A stretch of DNA of 64,000 nt from Methylopila jiangsuensis. Lineage in GTDB: Bacteria; Pseudomonadota; Alphaproteobacteria; Rhizobiales; Methylopilaceae. The stretch is from contig NZ_BSFK01000009.1 of assembly GCF_027922305.1 (NCBI RefSeq), forward strand, positions 62,001 to 126,000. Reading direction: 5' to 3'. How positions within the stretch are numbered: position 1 is the first letter of the stretch; each line of letters begins with the position of its first letter. Of this stretch, positions 51,975-61,553 are shown in pieces. The translations under genes were made by a program, and so were the position numbers. The notes under the pieces were generated by a model. It was not told the DNA's origin, did no database searches, and saw only the letters and a list, made by a program, of their open reading frames with translations.

Positions 51975-54707
51975 ATGTCCCGACCCACCGAGACGGACCT
52001 CGAGCCCGCAGCTCAGACGCCCCCGCCGCCCGAAGGCGGCGATGGCGGCGGCGCGCCGGCCGCCCTCGGGCTCGCGACCAATGAGCCGCCGGCCCAGAGC
52101 TTCCCGCGGCTGAGGGCCTTCGCCGCGCGGGCGCCCTGGCGCACCATAGGCGCGCTGGCCTCGCTCGGCCTGTTCGTGGTCGTGCTGGTGGTGCTCCACA
52201 AGCTGGTGGAGGAGGTGAAGCTCGACGACGTCAAGCTCGCCATCGCCTCCACGCCCTGGAGCACGCTCGGGATCGCGCTCGCCGCCACCGCCGCGAGCTA
52301 TGTGGCGCTGACCGGCTACGACTGGTTCGGCATCCGCCACATCAAGCGCAGGGACGTGGGCTATCCCATCGCCGCGCTCGCCTCCTTCACCGGCTACGCG
52401 CTGAGCTACACCATCGGGTTCCAGCTTCTTGTCGCGGGCGCGGTGCGCTACCGCATCTACGCCGGCGCCGGCCTCGGCGCGGCGGAAGTGGCGGCGATCA
52501 CCGCGATCTCGGCGCTCACGCTGTGGCTCGGCATCTTCTTCACGCTGGCGCTCGGGCTCGTGACCGAGGCGCCGGACGTGTCCCGGCTCGACGGCCTGCC
52601 GGTCTCGGTCAACATGGCGCTCGGCCTCGCGATCCTCGCGGCGCTCGCGGCCTATCTCCTGTGGATTTCGCGCAAGGAGCGCGCCGTCACGGTGGAGGGC
52701 TACCGGCTGGCGCTGCCGGGGGTGAAGTCCACCGGCGCGCAGATCGTCATCGGCCTCGTGGACCTGCTCGGCGCCTCCTTCGCGCTGTGGGTGCTGCTGC
52801 CCCCGAGCGCCATCATCGCCTTCCCCACCTTCGCCGCCCTGTTCGTGGTGGCGATGACGCTCGGCATGCTGAGCCACGCGCCCGGGGGCGCCGGCGTGAT
52901 CGAGGCCACCGTGCTGCTGGCGCTGCCGAACCTGCCCACCGACGCGGTGCTGGCGAGCCTGCTGCTGTGGCGGGTGATCTATTATCTGATCCCCTTCACG
53001 CTGGCGCTCGGCCTGCTCGGCGCCTCCGAGCTCGCGCGCCGGAAGGGCTACTTCCACCGCGCCGGCGTGATGCTGGCGGCGGTGATGCGCCCGGTGGCCC
53101 CGATCGTGCTCGGCTCGGCGGTGTTCCTCGGCGGCATCGTGCTGCTGGTGTCCGGCGCGCTGCCGGCGGAGACCGACCGGCTGCACATCCTGCGCTCCTT
53201 CGTGCCGCTGCCTTTCGTGGAGGCGTCCCACCTGCTGGCGAGCGTGGTCGGCGTGGTGCTGCTGGTGGTGGCGCGCGGCCTGTTTCGCCGGCTCGACAGC
53301 GCCTACCGGCTGGCGCAGCTTCTGCTCGCGGCCGGCCTCGCCTTCTCGCTGATCAAGGGCGGCGACGTGGAGGAGGCGGTGGTGCTGGGCGTCGTGCTGG
53401 CGCTGCTCACCGTCAACCGCCGCGCCTTCTACCGCCGCGCCTCGGTGTGGGACCAGGATCTGGCGCCGGCCTGGCTCGCGGCGGTTGCGATCGTGCTGGG
53501 CGGCTCGATCTGGCTCGGCTTCTTCGCCTACCGCAACGTGGGCTACTCCAACGACCTGTGGTGGGACTTCGCCTATCGCGGCGACGCGCCCCGCTTCCTG
53601 CGGGCGAGCCTCGCCGCGGGCGTGGCGGCGCTCGCCATCGGCCTGCACGCGCTGCTGCAGCGGCCGTCTCGGCCGAAGGCGCAGGTGCCGGAAACCTCGG
53701 ACCGCTTCGCCGCCATCGTCGCCGCCTCGCCCCGCGCCGACGCCAATCTGGCCTTCCTCGGCGACAAGCGCTTCCTGTTCTGCGACGCCGGCGACGCCTT
53801 CATCATGTACCAGGTGCAGGGCCGGAGCTGGGTCGCCATGGGCGATCCCGTCGGCCGCGCCGACCGCACCTCGGAGCTGCTGTGGGCGTTCCGGGAGATG
53901 GCCGACCAGCACGGCGGCTGGCCGGTGTTCTATCAGGCGAGCGCGGCCAAGCTCCCCACCTATCTCGACCTCGGCCTGTCGCTGCTGAAGCTCGGCGAGG
54001 AGGCGCGCGTGGACCTCGCCCGCTTCACGCTGGAGGGCAAGGCCGGCTACGAATGGCGCTATGTGGACCGCAAGGCGACCAAGGAGGGCATCGAGGTCGA
54101 GATCGTGCCCCGCGATCAGGCGGCGGCGCTGCTGCCGGAGCTGAAGCGGGTGTCCGACGCCTGGCTCGCCTCCAAGAAGGCGGGCGAGAAGGGGTTCTCG
54201 CTCGGCTTCTGGTCCGAACCCTATCTGCGCCATTTCGACATGGCCGTGGTGCGCCACGGCGGCCGCGTCGTGGCCTTCGCCAACATGTGGTACGGCGCGA
54301 ACAAGGACGAGGCCACCGTCGACCTGATGCGCTACGCCCCCGAAGCGCCCAAGGGCGTGATGGACGCTCTGTTCGTGCGCCTGATGATCCGCGCCAAGGC
54401 GGACGGCTACCGCTGGTTCAACCTCGGCATGGCGCCGCTGTCGGGTCTGGTGGACCATCCGCTCGGCCCCACCTGGAACCGGGTCGGCGCCTTCCTGTTC
54501 CGCTACGGCGACAACTTCTACAATTTCGAGGGCCTGCGCACCTACAAGGAGAAGTTCGATCCCGTCTGGGAGCCGCGCTATCTCGCCTGCCCCGGCGGCT
54601 GGGTGCTGCCGCAGATCCTGCTGGACGTGACCGCGCTGATCGGCGGCGCGCCCAAGCGGGTCGAGGCGGCGCGCCAGTCCAGGCCCGCGACGGAGACCGC
54701 CGCATGA
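51975..54707 (+). CDS. mprF: Bifunctional lysyl-phosphatidylglycerol synthetase/flippase (MprF/LpiA)
   Basis: 910 residues. The N-terminal 650 residues carry about 14 helices of the flippase domain (PIAALASFTGYALSYTIGFQ, MLSHAPGGAGVIEATVLLAL). The C-terminal 240 residues are the aminoacyl-PG synthase domain (RSWVAMGDPVGRADRTSELL, WFNLGMAPLSGL, FYNFEGLRTYKEKFDPVWEP). It transfers lysine from Lys-tRNA to phosphatidylglycerol and flips the product, raising resistance to cationic peptides and acid. It overlaps acvB by 4 bp, forming the lpiA-acvB operon of rhizobia and agrobacteria. The start at 51975 is preferred to longer frames. Confidence 0.95.
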   Translation: MSRPTETDLEPAAQTPPPPEGGDGGGAPAALGLATNEPPAQSFPRLRAFAARAPWRTIGALASLGLFVVVLVVLHKLVEEVKLDDVKLAIASTPWSTLGIALAATAASYVALTGYDWFGIRHIKRRDVGYPIAALASFTGYALSYTIGFQLLVAGAVRYRIYAGAGLGAAEVAAITAISALTLWLGIFFTLALGLVTEAPDVSRLDGLPVSVNMALGLAILAALAAYLLWISRKERAVTVEGYRLALPGVKSTGAQIVIGLVDLLGASFALWVLLPPSAIIAFPTFAALFVVAMTLGMLSHAPGGAGVIEATVLLALPNLPTDAVLASLLLWRVIYYLIPFTLALGLLGASELARRKGYFHRAGVMLAAVMRPVAPIVLGSAVFLGGIVLLVSGALPAETDRLHILRSFVPLPFVEASHLLASVVGVVLLVVARGLFRRLDSAYRLAQLLLAAGLAFSLIKGGDVEEAVVLGVVLALLTVNRRAFYRRASVWDQDLAPAWLAAVAIVLGGSIWLGFFAYRNVGYSNDLWWDFAYRGDAPRFLRASLAAGVAALAIGLHALLQRPSRPKAQVPETSDRFAAIVAASPRADANLAFLGDKRFLFCDAGDAFIMYQVQGRSWVAMGDPVGRADRTSELLWAFREMADQHGGWPVFYQASAAKLPTYLDLGLSLLKLGEEARVDLARFTLEGKAGYEWRYVDRKATKEGIEVEIVPRDQAAALLPELKRVSDAWLASKKAGEKGFSLGFWSEPYLRHFDMAVVRHGGRVVAFANMWYGANKDEATVDLMRYAPEAPKGVMDALFVRLMIRAKADGYRWFNLGMAPLSGLVDHPLGPTWNRVGAFLFRYGDNFYNFEGLRTYKEKFDPVWEPRYLACPGGWVLPQILLDVTALIGGAPKRVEAARQSRPATETAA

Positions 54708-56083
54708 GCCTTCGCGCCGCCGTTCTCGCGCTCGCGCTTCTGGGCGCCGCAGCCCCCGCCTCCGCCGACGACCTGCGTCGCGTGGTCTCCCGCAACGAGA
54801 CGCTGGATCAGGTTCCCGTGGCGGCGCCGGCCGGCGAGCCCAAGGCCATCGTGGCGCTGATCTCCGACCTCGACGGCTGGACGCCGGCCCGAGCGGCCGA
54901 GGCGGACGCGCTCGCGGCCCAGGGCGCCATGGTGCTGGGCGTGGACCTGCCGCGCTATCTGCAGGGCCTCGCCAGGGAGACCGAGGAGTGCCTGTTCCTG
55001 CCCGGCGACATCGAGGACTGGTCGCGCCTCGCCGGCAAGGAGCTGGGGCTGAAGACCTACCGCTTCCCGGTGCTGCTCGGCGTCGGCAAGGGCGCGGACT
55101 TCGCCTATGCGGCGCTGGCTCAGGCGCCGGCCAACATGTTTTCCGGCGCGGTGTCCGTAGGCTTCACGGGGCGCGTGCCCCTGCCGAAGCCGCTCTGCGA
55201 CGGTCCGGCGACCGAGACCCGCGACGGCGCCGACCTGGTGCTCGGGGCCGACACGCCCGGCGGCCTCAAGGGCGAGTGGCGCGTGCTCACCAAAGGCCCG
55301 GCGCCCCAGGCGGTGAAGGATTTCGTGGAGCCCCTGCCGAGCGGCGACGTGGTGGAGCAGCCGGCGGACGCCGACATGGCGGCCGCGGCGCGGGACGCCG
55401 CCATGGACGTGGGCGGCGGCGACCCGGACGCCGTGGACGCCCTGCCGCTGGTGCTCTACCCGCCCACCGGCCCCAACCCCAGGGGACTCGCGGTGGTCTA
55501 CGCCGGCGACGGCGGCTGGCGCGATCTGGACAAGACGCTGGCCGAGGACCTGCAGCAGCGCGGCTTCGGCGTCGTGGGCGTCGACACCCTGCGCTACTTC
55601 TGGAACGAGAAGTCGCCGCGGGAGATGGGCGAGGACCTCGAGGCCGTCATCGGCCGCTACGCGCCCCAGTGGAAGGCGAAGAACGTCCTGCTCGCCGGCT
55701 ACTCGTTCGGGGCCGACGTGCTGCCCTTCGCCTGGGGGCGGCTGTCCAAGCAGGTGCGCGACGACGTGCGGCTGATCGCGCTGCTCGGCCTGTCCAAGAC
55801 CGCGGATTTCGAGCTCAGCGTCTCCGGCTGGCTTGGGGTCGGCTCGGGCGAGCATGACGTGCTGAAGCCCGCCGCCGGCCTGCCCATGGAGCGGGTGCTC
55901 TGCGTCTACGGCAAGGAGGAGCTGGAGGAGAAGGACAACGACGTGGCCTGCGCCACCGATGTCTTCCCGCCTTCCGCCCGGCTGGAGGAGCCCGGCGGCC
56001 ATCACTTCGACGAGAACTATGCGGCGCTGGCGGCGAAACTCGACGCGGCTTTCGCCGAGAGGCTGAAGAACCGGCCCAACTGA
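54704..56083 (+). CDS. acvB: Lysyl-phosphatidylglycerol hydrolase AcvB/VirJ
   Basis: 459 residues with signal peptide ending PASADD. Two alpha/beta-hydrolase-like halves: the first (AIVALISDLDGWTPARAAEA) lacks a clear nucleophile, the second has GLAVVYAGDGGWRDLDKTLA, the elbow LLAGYSFGADVLPFAW (Ser) and the final His region EEPGGHHFDENY. AcvB is periplasmic and breaks lysyl-PG, balancing the synthetase encoded upstream with a 4-bp overlap. VirJ of Ti plasmids is the short relative; this is the full-length AcvB type. Confidence 0.94.
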   Translation: MSLRAAVLALALLGAAAPASADDLRRVVSRNETLDQVPVAAPAGEPKAIVALISDLDGWTPARAAEADALAAQGAMVLGVDLPRYLQGLARETEECLFLPGDIEDWSRLAGKELGLKTYRFPVLLGVGKGADFAYAALAQAPANMFSGAVSVGFTGRVPLPKPLCDGPATETRDGADLVLGADTPGGLKGEWRVLTKGPAPQAVKDFVEPLPSGDVVEQPADADMAAAARDAAMDVGGGDPDAVDALPLVLYPPTGPNPRGLAVVYAGDGGWRDLDKTLAEDLQQRGFGVVGVDTLRYFWNEKSPREMGEDLEAVIGRYAPQWKAKNVLLAGYSFGADVLPFAWGRLSKQVRDDVRLIALLGLSKTADFELSVSGWLGVGSGEHDVLKPAAGLPMERVLCVYGKEELEEKDNDVACATDVFPPSARLEEPGGHHFDENYAALAAKLDAAFAERLKNRPN

Positions 56084-56241
56084 TCTTGCGGCGCGGCGCC
56101 TTTTTCTGCTGCGCCGCAATGACGGCGCCCTCTATCGCGACCGAAGAACTACGGTACACTACGTATCGTATGGGCGGCGCGACCACGGACACCGCGACAG
56201 AACGGCGGCGCCGCCTCGACATCCAAGCGAGGAGACGCGCC

Positions 56242-57327
56242 ATGCCCTATTCGGACAGCATCGACGACGTAAGCCCTCCCTCCCTCGGCCAGCGGGTGAA
56301 CCGCTTCCTCGGCGCCGCGCCGCGCGATCCGCTCGCCCGCGCCGACCGGGACATGGCCGAGGTGATCGAAGAACTCCGACGCCTCGCCCCCGAGCCGGTC
56401 GAAGACCTCACCCCGGCGGAGGCCCGCCGCCAGCCGACGCTCGCCGACGCGCTCCGATCGCTCGCGGCGAGGCTCGGCGTCCCGGCCGTGGCGGACGGCG
56501 TCGCCGCCCATGACGTGACCTATCCCGCCGCCTCCGGGCGCCGGCCCGCGCGGCTCTACCGCCCGCGGGACGCCGGCGGCGCGCTGCCGGTGACGCTGTA
56601 CTTCCACGGCGGCGGCTTCGTGCTGTCGGGCCTCGACGACGGCGACGCCGGCGCCCGCGCCATGGCGGCCAAGACCGGCGGCCTGGTGGTTTCGGTGGAT
56701 TACGCCCGCGCGCCGGCGCGCCCCTTCCCCGCCGCCCATGACGACGCGGCGGCGGCCTACCGCTGGCTGCTGGACGAGGCGGACCGGCTCGGCGGCGATC
56801 CGGACCGGATCGCGGTGATGGGTGAGGGCGCGGGAGCCAATCTGGCGCTCCACGTCTGCGTCGCCGCCCGCGACCTCGGCCTGCCGCCGCCGCTGCGCCA
56901 GGCGCTGGTGACGCCGCTCGCAGGCGCGGACATGGAGACCGCGTCCTACGTCATCAACGCCGAGGCCCGTCCGCTGGACCGGGCCGCCATGGGCTGGATG
57001 CTCGCCCATGCCCTGCCGGACGACGCGGCCCGGCGCGACCCCCGCATCGACCTGATCGGCGCGGCGGATCTGGCCGGTCTGCCGCCCGCCACCGTCGTCA
57101 CCGCGGAGATCGACCCGCTGCGCTCGGAAGGCCTGGCGCTGGCGGAGAAGCTGCGCCAAAGCGGCGTCGCGGTGAACGCCATGGACTTCGAGGGCGTCAC
57201 CCACGGCTTCTTCGGCCTCGGCGAACGGGTGCGCAACGCGCGCATCGCCGAGGACGCCGTGGCGCGGGACCTCATGTGCGCCTTCGTTCCCGACGAGCAT
57301 TTCGCCCGCATCGGCCACGCGCTCTGA
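56242..57327 (+). CDS. Alpha/beta-hydrolase of the HSL/bHSL family lacking the catalytic serine
   Basis: 361 residues. The oxyanion motif LYFHGGGFVLSG and the strand VVSVDYARAPARPFPAAHDD are typical of hormone-sensitive-lipase-like esterases. The C-terminal Asp and His are seen in TAEIDPLRSEG and GVTHGFFGLG. At the nucleophile elbow the family GDSAG is replaced by MGEGAGANLAL, so Ser is Gly. The DNA there (GGTGAGGGCGCGGGA) reads cleanly, with no frameshift. The protein may be a non-catalytic ligand-binding relative. GAGGAG lies before the ATG at 56242, which is preferred to a frame opening at 56086. Confidence 0.85.
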   Translation: MPYSDSIDDVSPPSLGQRVNRFLGAAPRDPLARADRDMAEVIEELRRLAPEPVEDLTPAEARRQPTLADALRSLAARLGVPAVADGVAAHDVTYPAASGRRPARLYRPRDAGGALPVTLYFHGGGFVLSGLDDGDAGARAMAAKTGGLVVSVDYARAPARPFPAAHDDAAAAYRWLLDEADRLGGDPDRIAVMGEGAGANLALHVCVAARDLGLPPPLRQALVTPLAGADMETASYVINAEARPLDRAAMGWMLAHALPDDAARRDPRIDLIGAADLAGLPPATVVTAEIDPLRSEGLALAEKLRQSGVAVNAMDFEGVTHGFFGLGERVRNARIAEDAVARDLMCAFVPDEHFARIGHAL

Positions 57328-57349
57328 CGGGCGAAGGTCCGCCTTCATG

Positions 57350-57380
57350 AAACGGCGGCCCGGCGTGGCCGCCGTTTGTT
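57350..57380 (+). terminator. Rho-independent terminator after the hydrolase gene
   Basis: Perfect 11-bp arms AAACGGCGGCC (57350-57360) and GGCCGCCGTTT (57367-57377), loop CGGCGT, then GTTTTGG. It separates the hydrolase gene from the aromatic amino-acid operon. Confidence 0.8.
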
Positions 57381-57443
57381 TTGGCGCCCCGGCTCGTCTA
57401 TGACAGTGCGCCCAAGCCCTCGATCCTTGCCAAGACGAGCCCG

Positions 57444-58214
57444 ATGAACGACGCCGCCACCGATCCGCTGACCGAGATCCGCCACGAGATCGACCGGATC
57501 GACGAGGCGATGCACCGTCTGCTGATGGAGCGCGGCGCGGTGATCGACCGGCTGGTCGCCATCAAGCGCACCTCGGAGACCGGCTCCGCCTTCCGGCCCG
57601 CGCGCGAGGCCGACATGATGCGCCGGCTCGCCGCCCGCCACGAGGGCCGGCTGCCGCTCGCCACCGCCGAGCATCTCTGGCGCACCATCATCGCCACCTT
57701 CACCCATGTGCAGGCGCCGTTCGCGCTGCATGTGGAGCAGGGCTCCGACGCCCTCGCCATGCATGATCTCGCCCGCTTCCATGTGGGCTTCGACGTGCCG
57801 CTCGTGGGCCACACCACGCCCGCGCGCGTGGTGGAGGCGGTGGCGCGCTCCTCCGGCGACCTGGGGCTGGCGCGCATCGACGCGGACGCCGCGAGCGCCT
57901 GGTGGGACGGTCTCGGCGCGGACGGTCCGCGCATCATGGCGCGGCTGCCGTTCCTTCCGGCGGAGGGCCACCCCGCGCCGACGCCCGCGCTGGTGATCGC
58001 GCGCCCCGCCGGCGGCGCGGCCTCCTGCGAGGCGACGGTGTGGGCCATCGGCGACGAGGACGGCCCGGACGCAGCGCTGCCCGCGGAGGCGGAGACGCTG
58101 TCCGCCGTGCGTCGCGGCGGCAAGGCGGTCGCCCGGCTGGTGGCCGCGCCCGGCGTCGAGCCGCCGACGCCCTACGCCCGTCCGGTCGGCGGCTACGCCT
58201 GTCCGGCGGGCTGA
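57444..58214 (+). CDS. Chorismate mutase with C-terminal extension
   Basis: 256 residues. The first 90 form an AroQ-type helical chorismate mutase (IRHEIDRIDEAMHRLLMERG, VIDRLVAIKR, FRPAREADMMRRL). The remaining part is a domain of the PheA-like kind (ARFHVGFDVPLVGHTTPARV) seen in alphaproteobacterial homologues; it lacks clear prephenate dehydratase catalytic motifs. It turns chorismate into prephenate and heads the operon with hisC and tyrC. Confidence 0.9.
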   Translation: MNDAATDPLTEIRHEIDRIDEAMHRLLMERGAVIDRLVAIKRTSETGSAFRPAREADMMRRLAARHEGRLPLATAEHLWRTIIATFTHVQAPFALHVEQGSDALAMHDLARFHVGFDVPLVGHTTPARVVEAVARSSGDLGLARIDADAASAWWDGLGADGPRIMARLPFLPAEGHPAPTPALVIARPAGGAASCEATVWAIGDEDGPDAALPAEAETLSAVRRGGKAVARLVAAPGVEPPTPYARPVGGYACPAG

Positions 58215-58300
58215 TCCCGCGTCGCTTCGTTTCATGATCTCCGGCGCGCCCGGCCCTTAAGGCCCTGTCCCGCGCGCCCAACGCCCGGAACGTATCCGTC

Positions 58301-59419
58301 ATGACGTCCGCGTCTTCCGCCCTTCGCCCCACGCCCCGCGCCGGCGCGCTCGAGATCGAGGCCTACGTCCCCGGCAAGAGCAAGGCGCCCGCGGGCGTGA
58401 AGCTGCACAAGCTGTCGTCCAACGAGACGCCGCTCGGCCCCAGCCCCAGCGCGATCGAGGCCTATCGCGCCGCCGCCGGCCATCTGGAGGTCTACCCGGA
58501 CGGCTCGGCCACGGTCCTGCGCGAGGCCATCGCCCGCGCCCACGGGCTCGACCCCGCCCGCATCGTCTGCGGCGCGGGCTCGGACGAGCTGCTGTCGCTG
58601 CTGGCTTACGCCTATCTGGAGCCGGGCGACGAGGGCCTGTTCTGCGAGCACGGCTTCCTCGTCTACCGCATCGCCATCCTGGCGGCCGGCGGGGTTCCGG
58701 TGGCGGCGCCCGAGACGAACCTCACCACCGACGTGGACGCGCTGCTCGCCCGCGTCACGCCGAAGACGCGCATCGTTTATCTCGCCAACCCCAACAACCC
58801 CACCGGCACCTATCTGCCGTTCGACGAGGTGAAGCGGCTGCACGCCGGCCTGCCCGGAAACGCGCTGCTGGTGCTGGACGCGGCCTACGCCGAATATGTG
58901 CGCGCCAACGACTACGCCGCCGGGATCGAGCTGGTCTCCGGCGCCGGGAACGTGGTGATGACCCGCACCTTCTCGAAGGTCTTCGGGCTCGCGAGCCTGC
59001 GCATCGGCTGGCTCTACGGGCCGGAAGCGGTGGTGGACGTGCTGAACCGGGTGCGCGGGCCGTTCAACCTGTCGGGCCCGGCCATCGCCGCCGGCGCCGC
59101 GGCGGTGGCCGACCGCGGCCACATCGACAGGGCCGTGGAGCACAACGCCCGCTGGCTGCCGGAGATCGCGTCCGCCGTCCGCGCGCTCGGGCTCGAGGTC
59201 ACGCCCAGCGTCGCCAACTTCGTGCTGATCCATTTCCCCGCGACGCCCGGACGCACCGCGGCCGAGGCGGACGCCTTCCTCACCGCCCGCGGGATCATCC
59301 TGCGCGCCGTCGGCGCCTACGGCCTGCCGAACGCGCTGCGCATGACGGTGGGCTCCGACGAGGCCAACGCGGCGACGCTTGAGGCGCTGAAGGCCTTCAT
59401 GGAGCGCAGCGATGGCTGA
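58301..59419 (+). CDS. hisC: Histidinol-phosphate/aromatic aminotransferase
   Basis: 372-residue PLP aminotransferase. Motifs: [52 protein letters not shown], and the PLP lysine in [16 protein letters not shown]. Sequence type is HisC, but the neighbours are chorismate mutase and the prephenate dehydrogenase gene, which it overlaps by 8 bp. Its working role may therefore be transamination of prephenate or 4-hydroxyphenylpyruvate in Tyr/Phe synthesis, or both pathways. Confidence 0.94.
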   Translation: MTSASSALRPTPRAGALEIEAYVPGKSKAPAGVKLHKLSSNETPLGPSPSAIEAYRAAAGHLEVYPDGSATVLREAIARAHGLDPARIVCGAGSDELLSLLAYAYLEPGDEGLFCEHGFLVYRIAILAAGGVPVAAPETNLTTDVDALLARVTPKTRIVYLANPNNPTGTYLPFDEVKRLHAGLPGNALLVLDAAYAEYVRANDYAAGIELVSGAGNVVMTRTFSKVFGLASLRIGWLYGPEAVVDVLNRVRGPFNLSGPAIAAGAAAVADRGHIDRAVEHNARWLPEIASAVRALGLEVTPSVANFVLIHFPATPGRTAAEADAFLTARGIILRAVGAYGLPNALRMTVGSDEANAATLEALKAFMERSDG

Positions 59420-60353
59420 CGCGCCGCTCTACGGCCGGGTCGCCATCATCGGCCTCGGGCTGATCGGTTCGTCCATCGCGCGCGCCGCGCGCCGCGCAGG
59501 GGGGGCGGGAACGCTGGTCGCCTACGACCAGAGCGCCTTCGTGCGGGCGCGGGTGGCCGAGCTCGGGCTCGCCGACGTGGTGGCGGATTCCGCTGCGGAG
59601 GCGGCGGAGGGCGCCGACCTCGTCATCGTCTGCACCCCGGTCGGCGTCTCGGGCGCGGTCGCGGCGGAGATCGGGCCCCGGCTGAAGGTGGGGGCCGTGC
59701 TGTCGGACGTGGGTTCGGTGAAGGGCGCGGTGGTGCGGGACATGGCGCCCCACGTTCCGGCGCACGCCGTCTTCATCCCGGCCCATCCCATCGCCGGCAC
59801 CGAGGATTCCGGCCCGGACGCCGGCTTCGCCGAGCTGTTCCAGGGCCGCTGGACCATCCTCACCCCGCTGTCCCGCGCCGACGACGCCGAGGTGGAGCGG
59901 CTGAAGGCGTTCTGGACCGCCATGGGCGCCAATGTGGACGCCATGAGCGTGGAGCACCACGATCTGGTGTTCGCGATCGTGAGCCATGTGCCGCACCTGA
60001 TCGCCTACAACATCGTCGGCACCGCCGCCGATCTGGAGGAGGTGACCCAGCAGGAGGTCATCAAGTATTCGGCTTCCGGCTTCCGCGACTTCACCCGCAT
60101 CGCGGCGTCCGACCCGACCATGTGGCGGGACATCTTCCTCAACAACAGGGACGCGGTGCTGGAGATCCTCGGCCGCTTCACCGAGGACCTGCAGGCGCTG
60201 CAGCGGGCCATCCGCTGGGGCGAGGGCGACGCGCTGTTCAACCTGTTCACCCGCACCCGCGCCATCCGCCGCTCCATCGTGGAGCAGGGTCAGGACACCG
60301 CGGCCCCCGACTTCGGCCGCCGCCCGCCGGCGAAGACCGACGCGCCCCAGTAG
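59412..60353 (+). CDS. tyrC: Prephenate/arogenate dehydrogenase
   Basis: 313 residues. NAD-binding motif [18 protein letters not shown], then [34 protein letters not shown] and the catalytic His region [14 protein letters not shown]. This is the TyrA/TyrC fold without fused mutase, supplied instead by the gene at 57444. It overlaps the hisC end by 8 bp. The choice between prephenate and arogenate cannot be made from the sequence; cyclohexadienyl dehydrogenase is the safe name. Confidence 0.94.
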   Translation: MADAPLYGRVAIIGLGLIGSSIARAARRAGGAGTLVAYDQSAFVRARVAELGLADVVADSAAEAAEGADLVIVCTPVGVSGAVAAEIGPRLKVGAVLSDVGSVKGAVVRDMAPHVPAHAVFIPAHPIAGTEDSGPDAGFAELFQGRWTILTPLSRADDAEVERLKAFWTAMGANVDAMSVEHHDLVFAIVSHVPHLIAYNIVGTAADLEEVTQQEVIKYSASGFRDFTRIAASDPTMWRDIFLNNRDAVLEILGRFTEDLQALQRAIRWGEGDALFNLFTRTRAIRRSIVEQGQDTAAPDFGRRPPAKTDAPQ

Positions 60354-60360
60354 GCAGGGG

Positions 60361-60576
60361 TCAATAATGCGGCGGCGGGCGGTCCACCGGCTGCGCGCCC
60401 GAGGCCGCCTCGTCGAGCCGCTCCGACAGCATCGCCACCTCGCGCTGGAGCCGGTCGATCACCTTCCACTGCGCGGTGATGGTCTCGTTCAGCGTCTCCA
60501 CCGCCTCGTCCTGATAGGCGAGGCGGGTCTCCAGCGTCTCGATCCGGCGGATCAGGTCGCCCTCGGCGTCAGACAT
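60361..60576 (-). CDS. slyX: SlyX family protein
   Basis: 71 residues forming one long coiled coil (LIRRIETLETRLAYQDEAVE then TLNETITAQWKVIDRLQREV) and a proline-rich end PPPHY, the hallmark of SlyX. Function unknown. The ATG at 60576 has GGGAGG 6 bp before it. It overlaps the trhO stop by 8 bp. Confidence 0.92.
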   Translation of the reverse strand: MSDAEGDLIRRIETLETRLAYQDEAVETLNETITAQWKVIDRLQREVAMLSERLDEAASGAQPVDRPPPHY

Positions 60577-61318
60577 CCACATCCTCCCGCGGCCGTTCCT
60601 CGAGCCCAGGGCCGAGGGCGAGGCGCTTGTCGAACACGAAGCAGTCGCCGCGCCACAGGCTCTCGTCCGGCGCGACCGTCTCCAGATACTTCAGCACGCC
60701 GCCGTCGAGCTGGCGCACGTCAGCGAAGCCTTGAGCGAGCAGATGCGCGCCGGCCTTCTCGCAGCGGATGCCGCCGGTGCAGAACATGGCGACGGTGCGA
60801 TGCTTCGCCTCCGACAGCCGTTCGGCGACGAAACGGGGGAAGTCGCTGAAGCGCGCGGTCTCCGGGTCGATGGCGCCGGGAAAGCTTCCCATGGCGACCT
60901 CGAACCGGTTGCGCACGTCCACCAGCACCACGTCGTCGCGGGCGATCAGCGCGTTCCAGTCCTCGGGCGACACCCGCGCGCCCGTGGCCCGCGCCGGCGC
61001 GGCTTCGGGGTCGCCCAGCGTCACGATCTCGCGCTTCAGCTTCACCTTCAGGCGGCCGAACGGCCGTTCCGCGGCGGTGGAGCGCTTGACCTCCGCGCCT
61101 GCGAAGCGGTCCCCGAGCAGGTCGTCGCCGGCCAGTTCGGCGAGCAGCGCGTCGATGGCGTCGTCCGGGCCGGCCAGCGTGCCGTTGACGCCCTCGGGCG
61201 CCACCAGCAGCGTGCCGCAGAGGCCGAGCCGTTCGCATAAGGCGAGCAGCCTCGGCCGCAGCGCCTCGGCGTCGGGCAGGTCCGCGAACTTGTACAGGGC
61301 GACCACGGCGTGACTCAT
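60569..61318 (-). CDS. trhO: tRNA uridine(34) hydroxylase TrhO (rhodanese-like)
   Basis: 249 residues. An N-terminal ferredoxin-like domain (LLVAPEGVNGTLAG) is followed by a rhodanese domain with the active Cys in MFCTGGIRCEKAGAHLLAQG. TrhO (YceA/YbfQ family) makes 5-hydroxyuridine at tRNA position 34 in an oxygen-dependent way. It is co-transcribed with slyX. Confidence 0.93.
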   Translation of the reverse strand: MSHAVVALYKFADLPDAEALRPRLLALCERLGLCGTLLVAPEGVNGTLAGPDDAIDALLAELAGDDLLGDRFAGAEVKRSTAAERPFGRLKVKLKREIVTLGDPEAAPARATGARVSPEDWNALIARDDVVLVDVRNRFEVAMGSFPGAIDPETARFSDFPRFVAERLSEAKHRTVAMFCTGGIRCEKAGAHLLAQGFADVRQLDGGVLKYLETVAPDESLWRGDCFVFDKRLALGPGLEERPREDVDV

Positions 61319-61553
61319 GCGCGGGAGTTAAACCCTCGGGCGGGGGGCGCCAAGCGCGGCGAAGCGCCGGACGCCCGCCCGGCCTGTGGTTTCGAGCGAT
61401 TCAAAGCCGCTGGGTTCCGAGGGGGTTGGCGCGGGCCTCGCGCCGCCGCGGCGCGCCCCGGGCTTGTGAGGGGGGCTGGTCCGGTTCATGGTGCGGGTCG
61501 CGCGTCGGCGGCCTCGAGGGCTGCGTCGCGCCGATTCTCGGAGGTTAAGGCTC

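Noticed and set aside
50229..54458. Long minus-strand frame antisense to mprF
   Set aside because: Low-complexity His/Arg/Gly-rich sequence with no domain. mprF, acvB and the HAD-UbiA gene explain the region.
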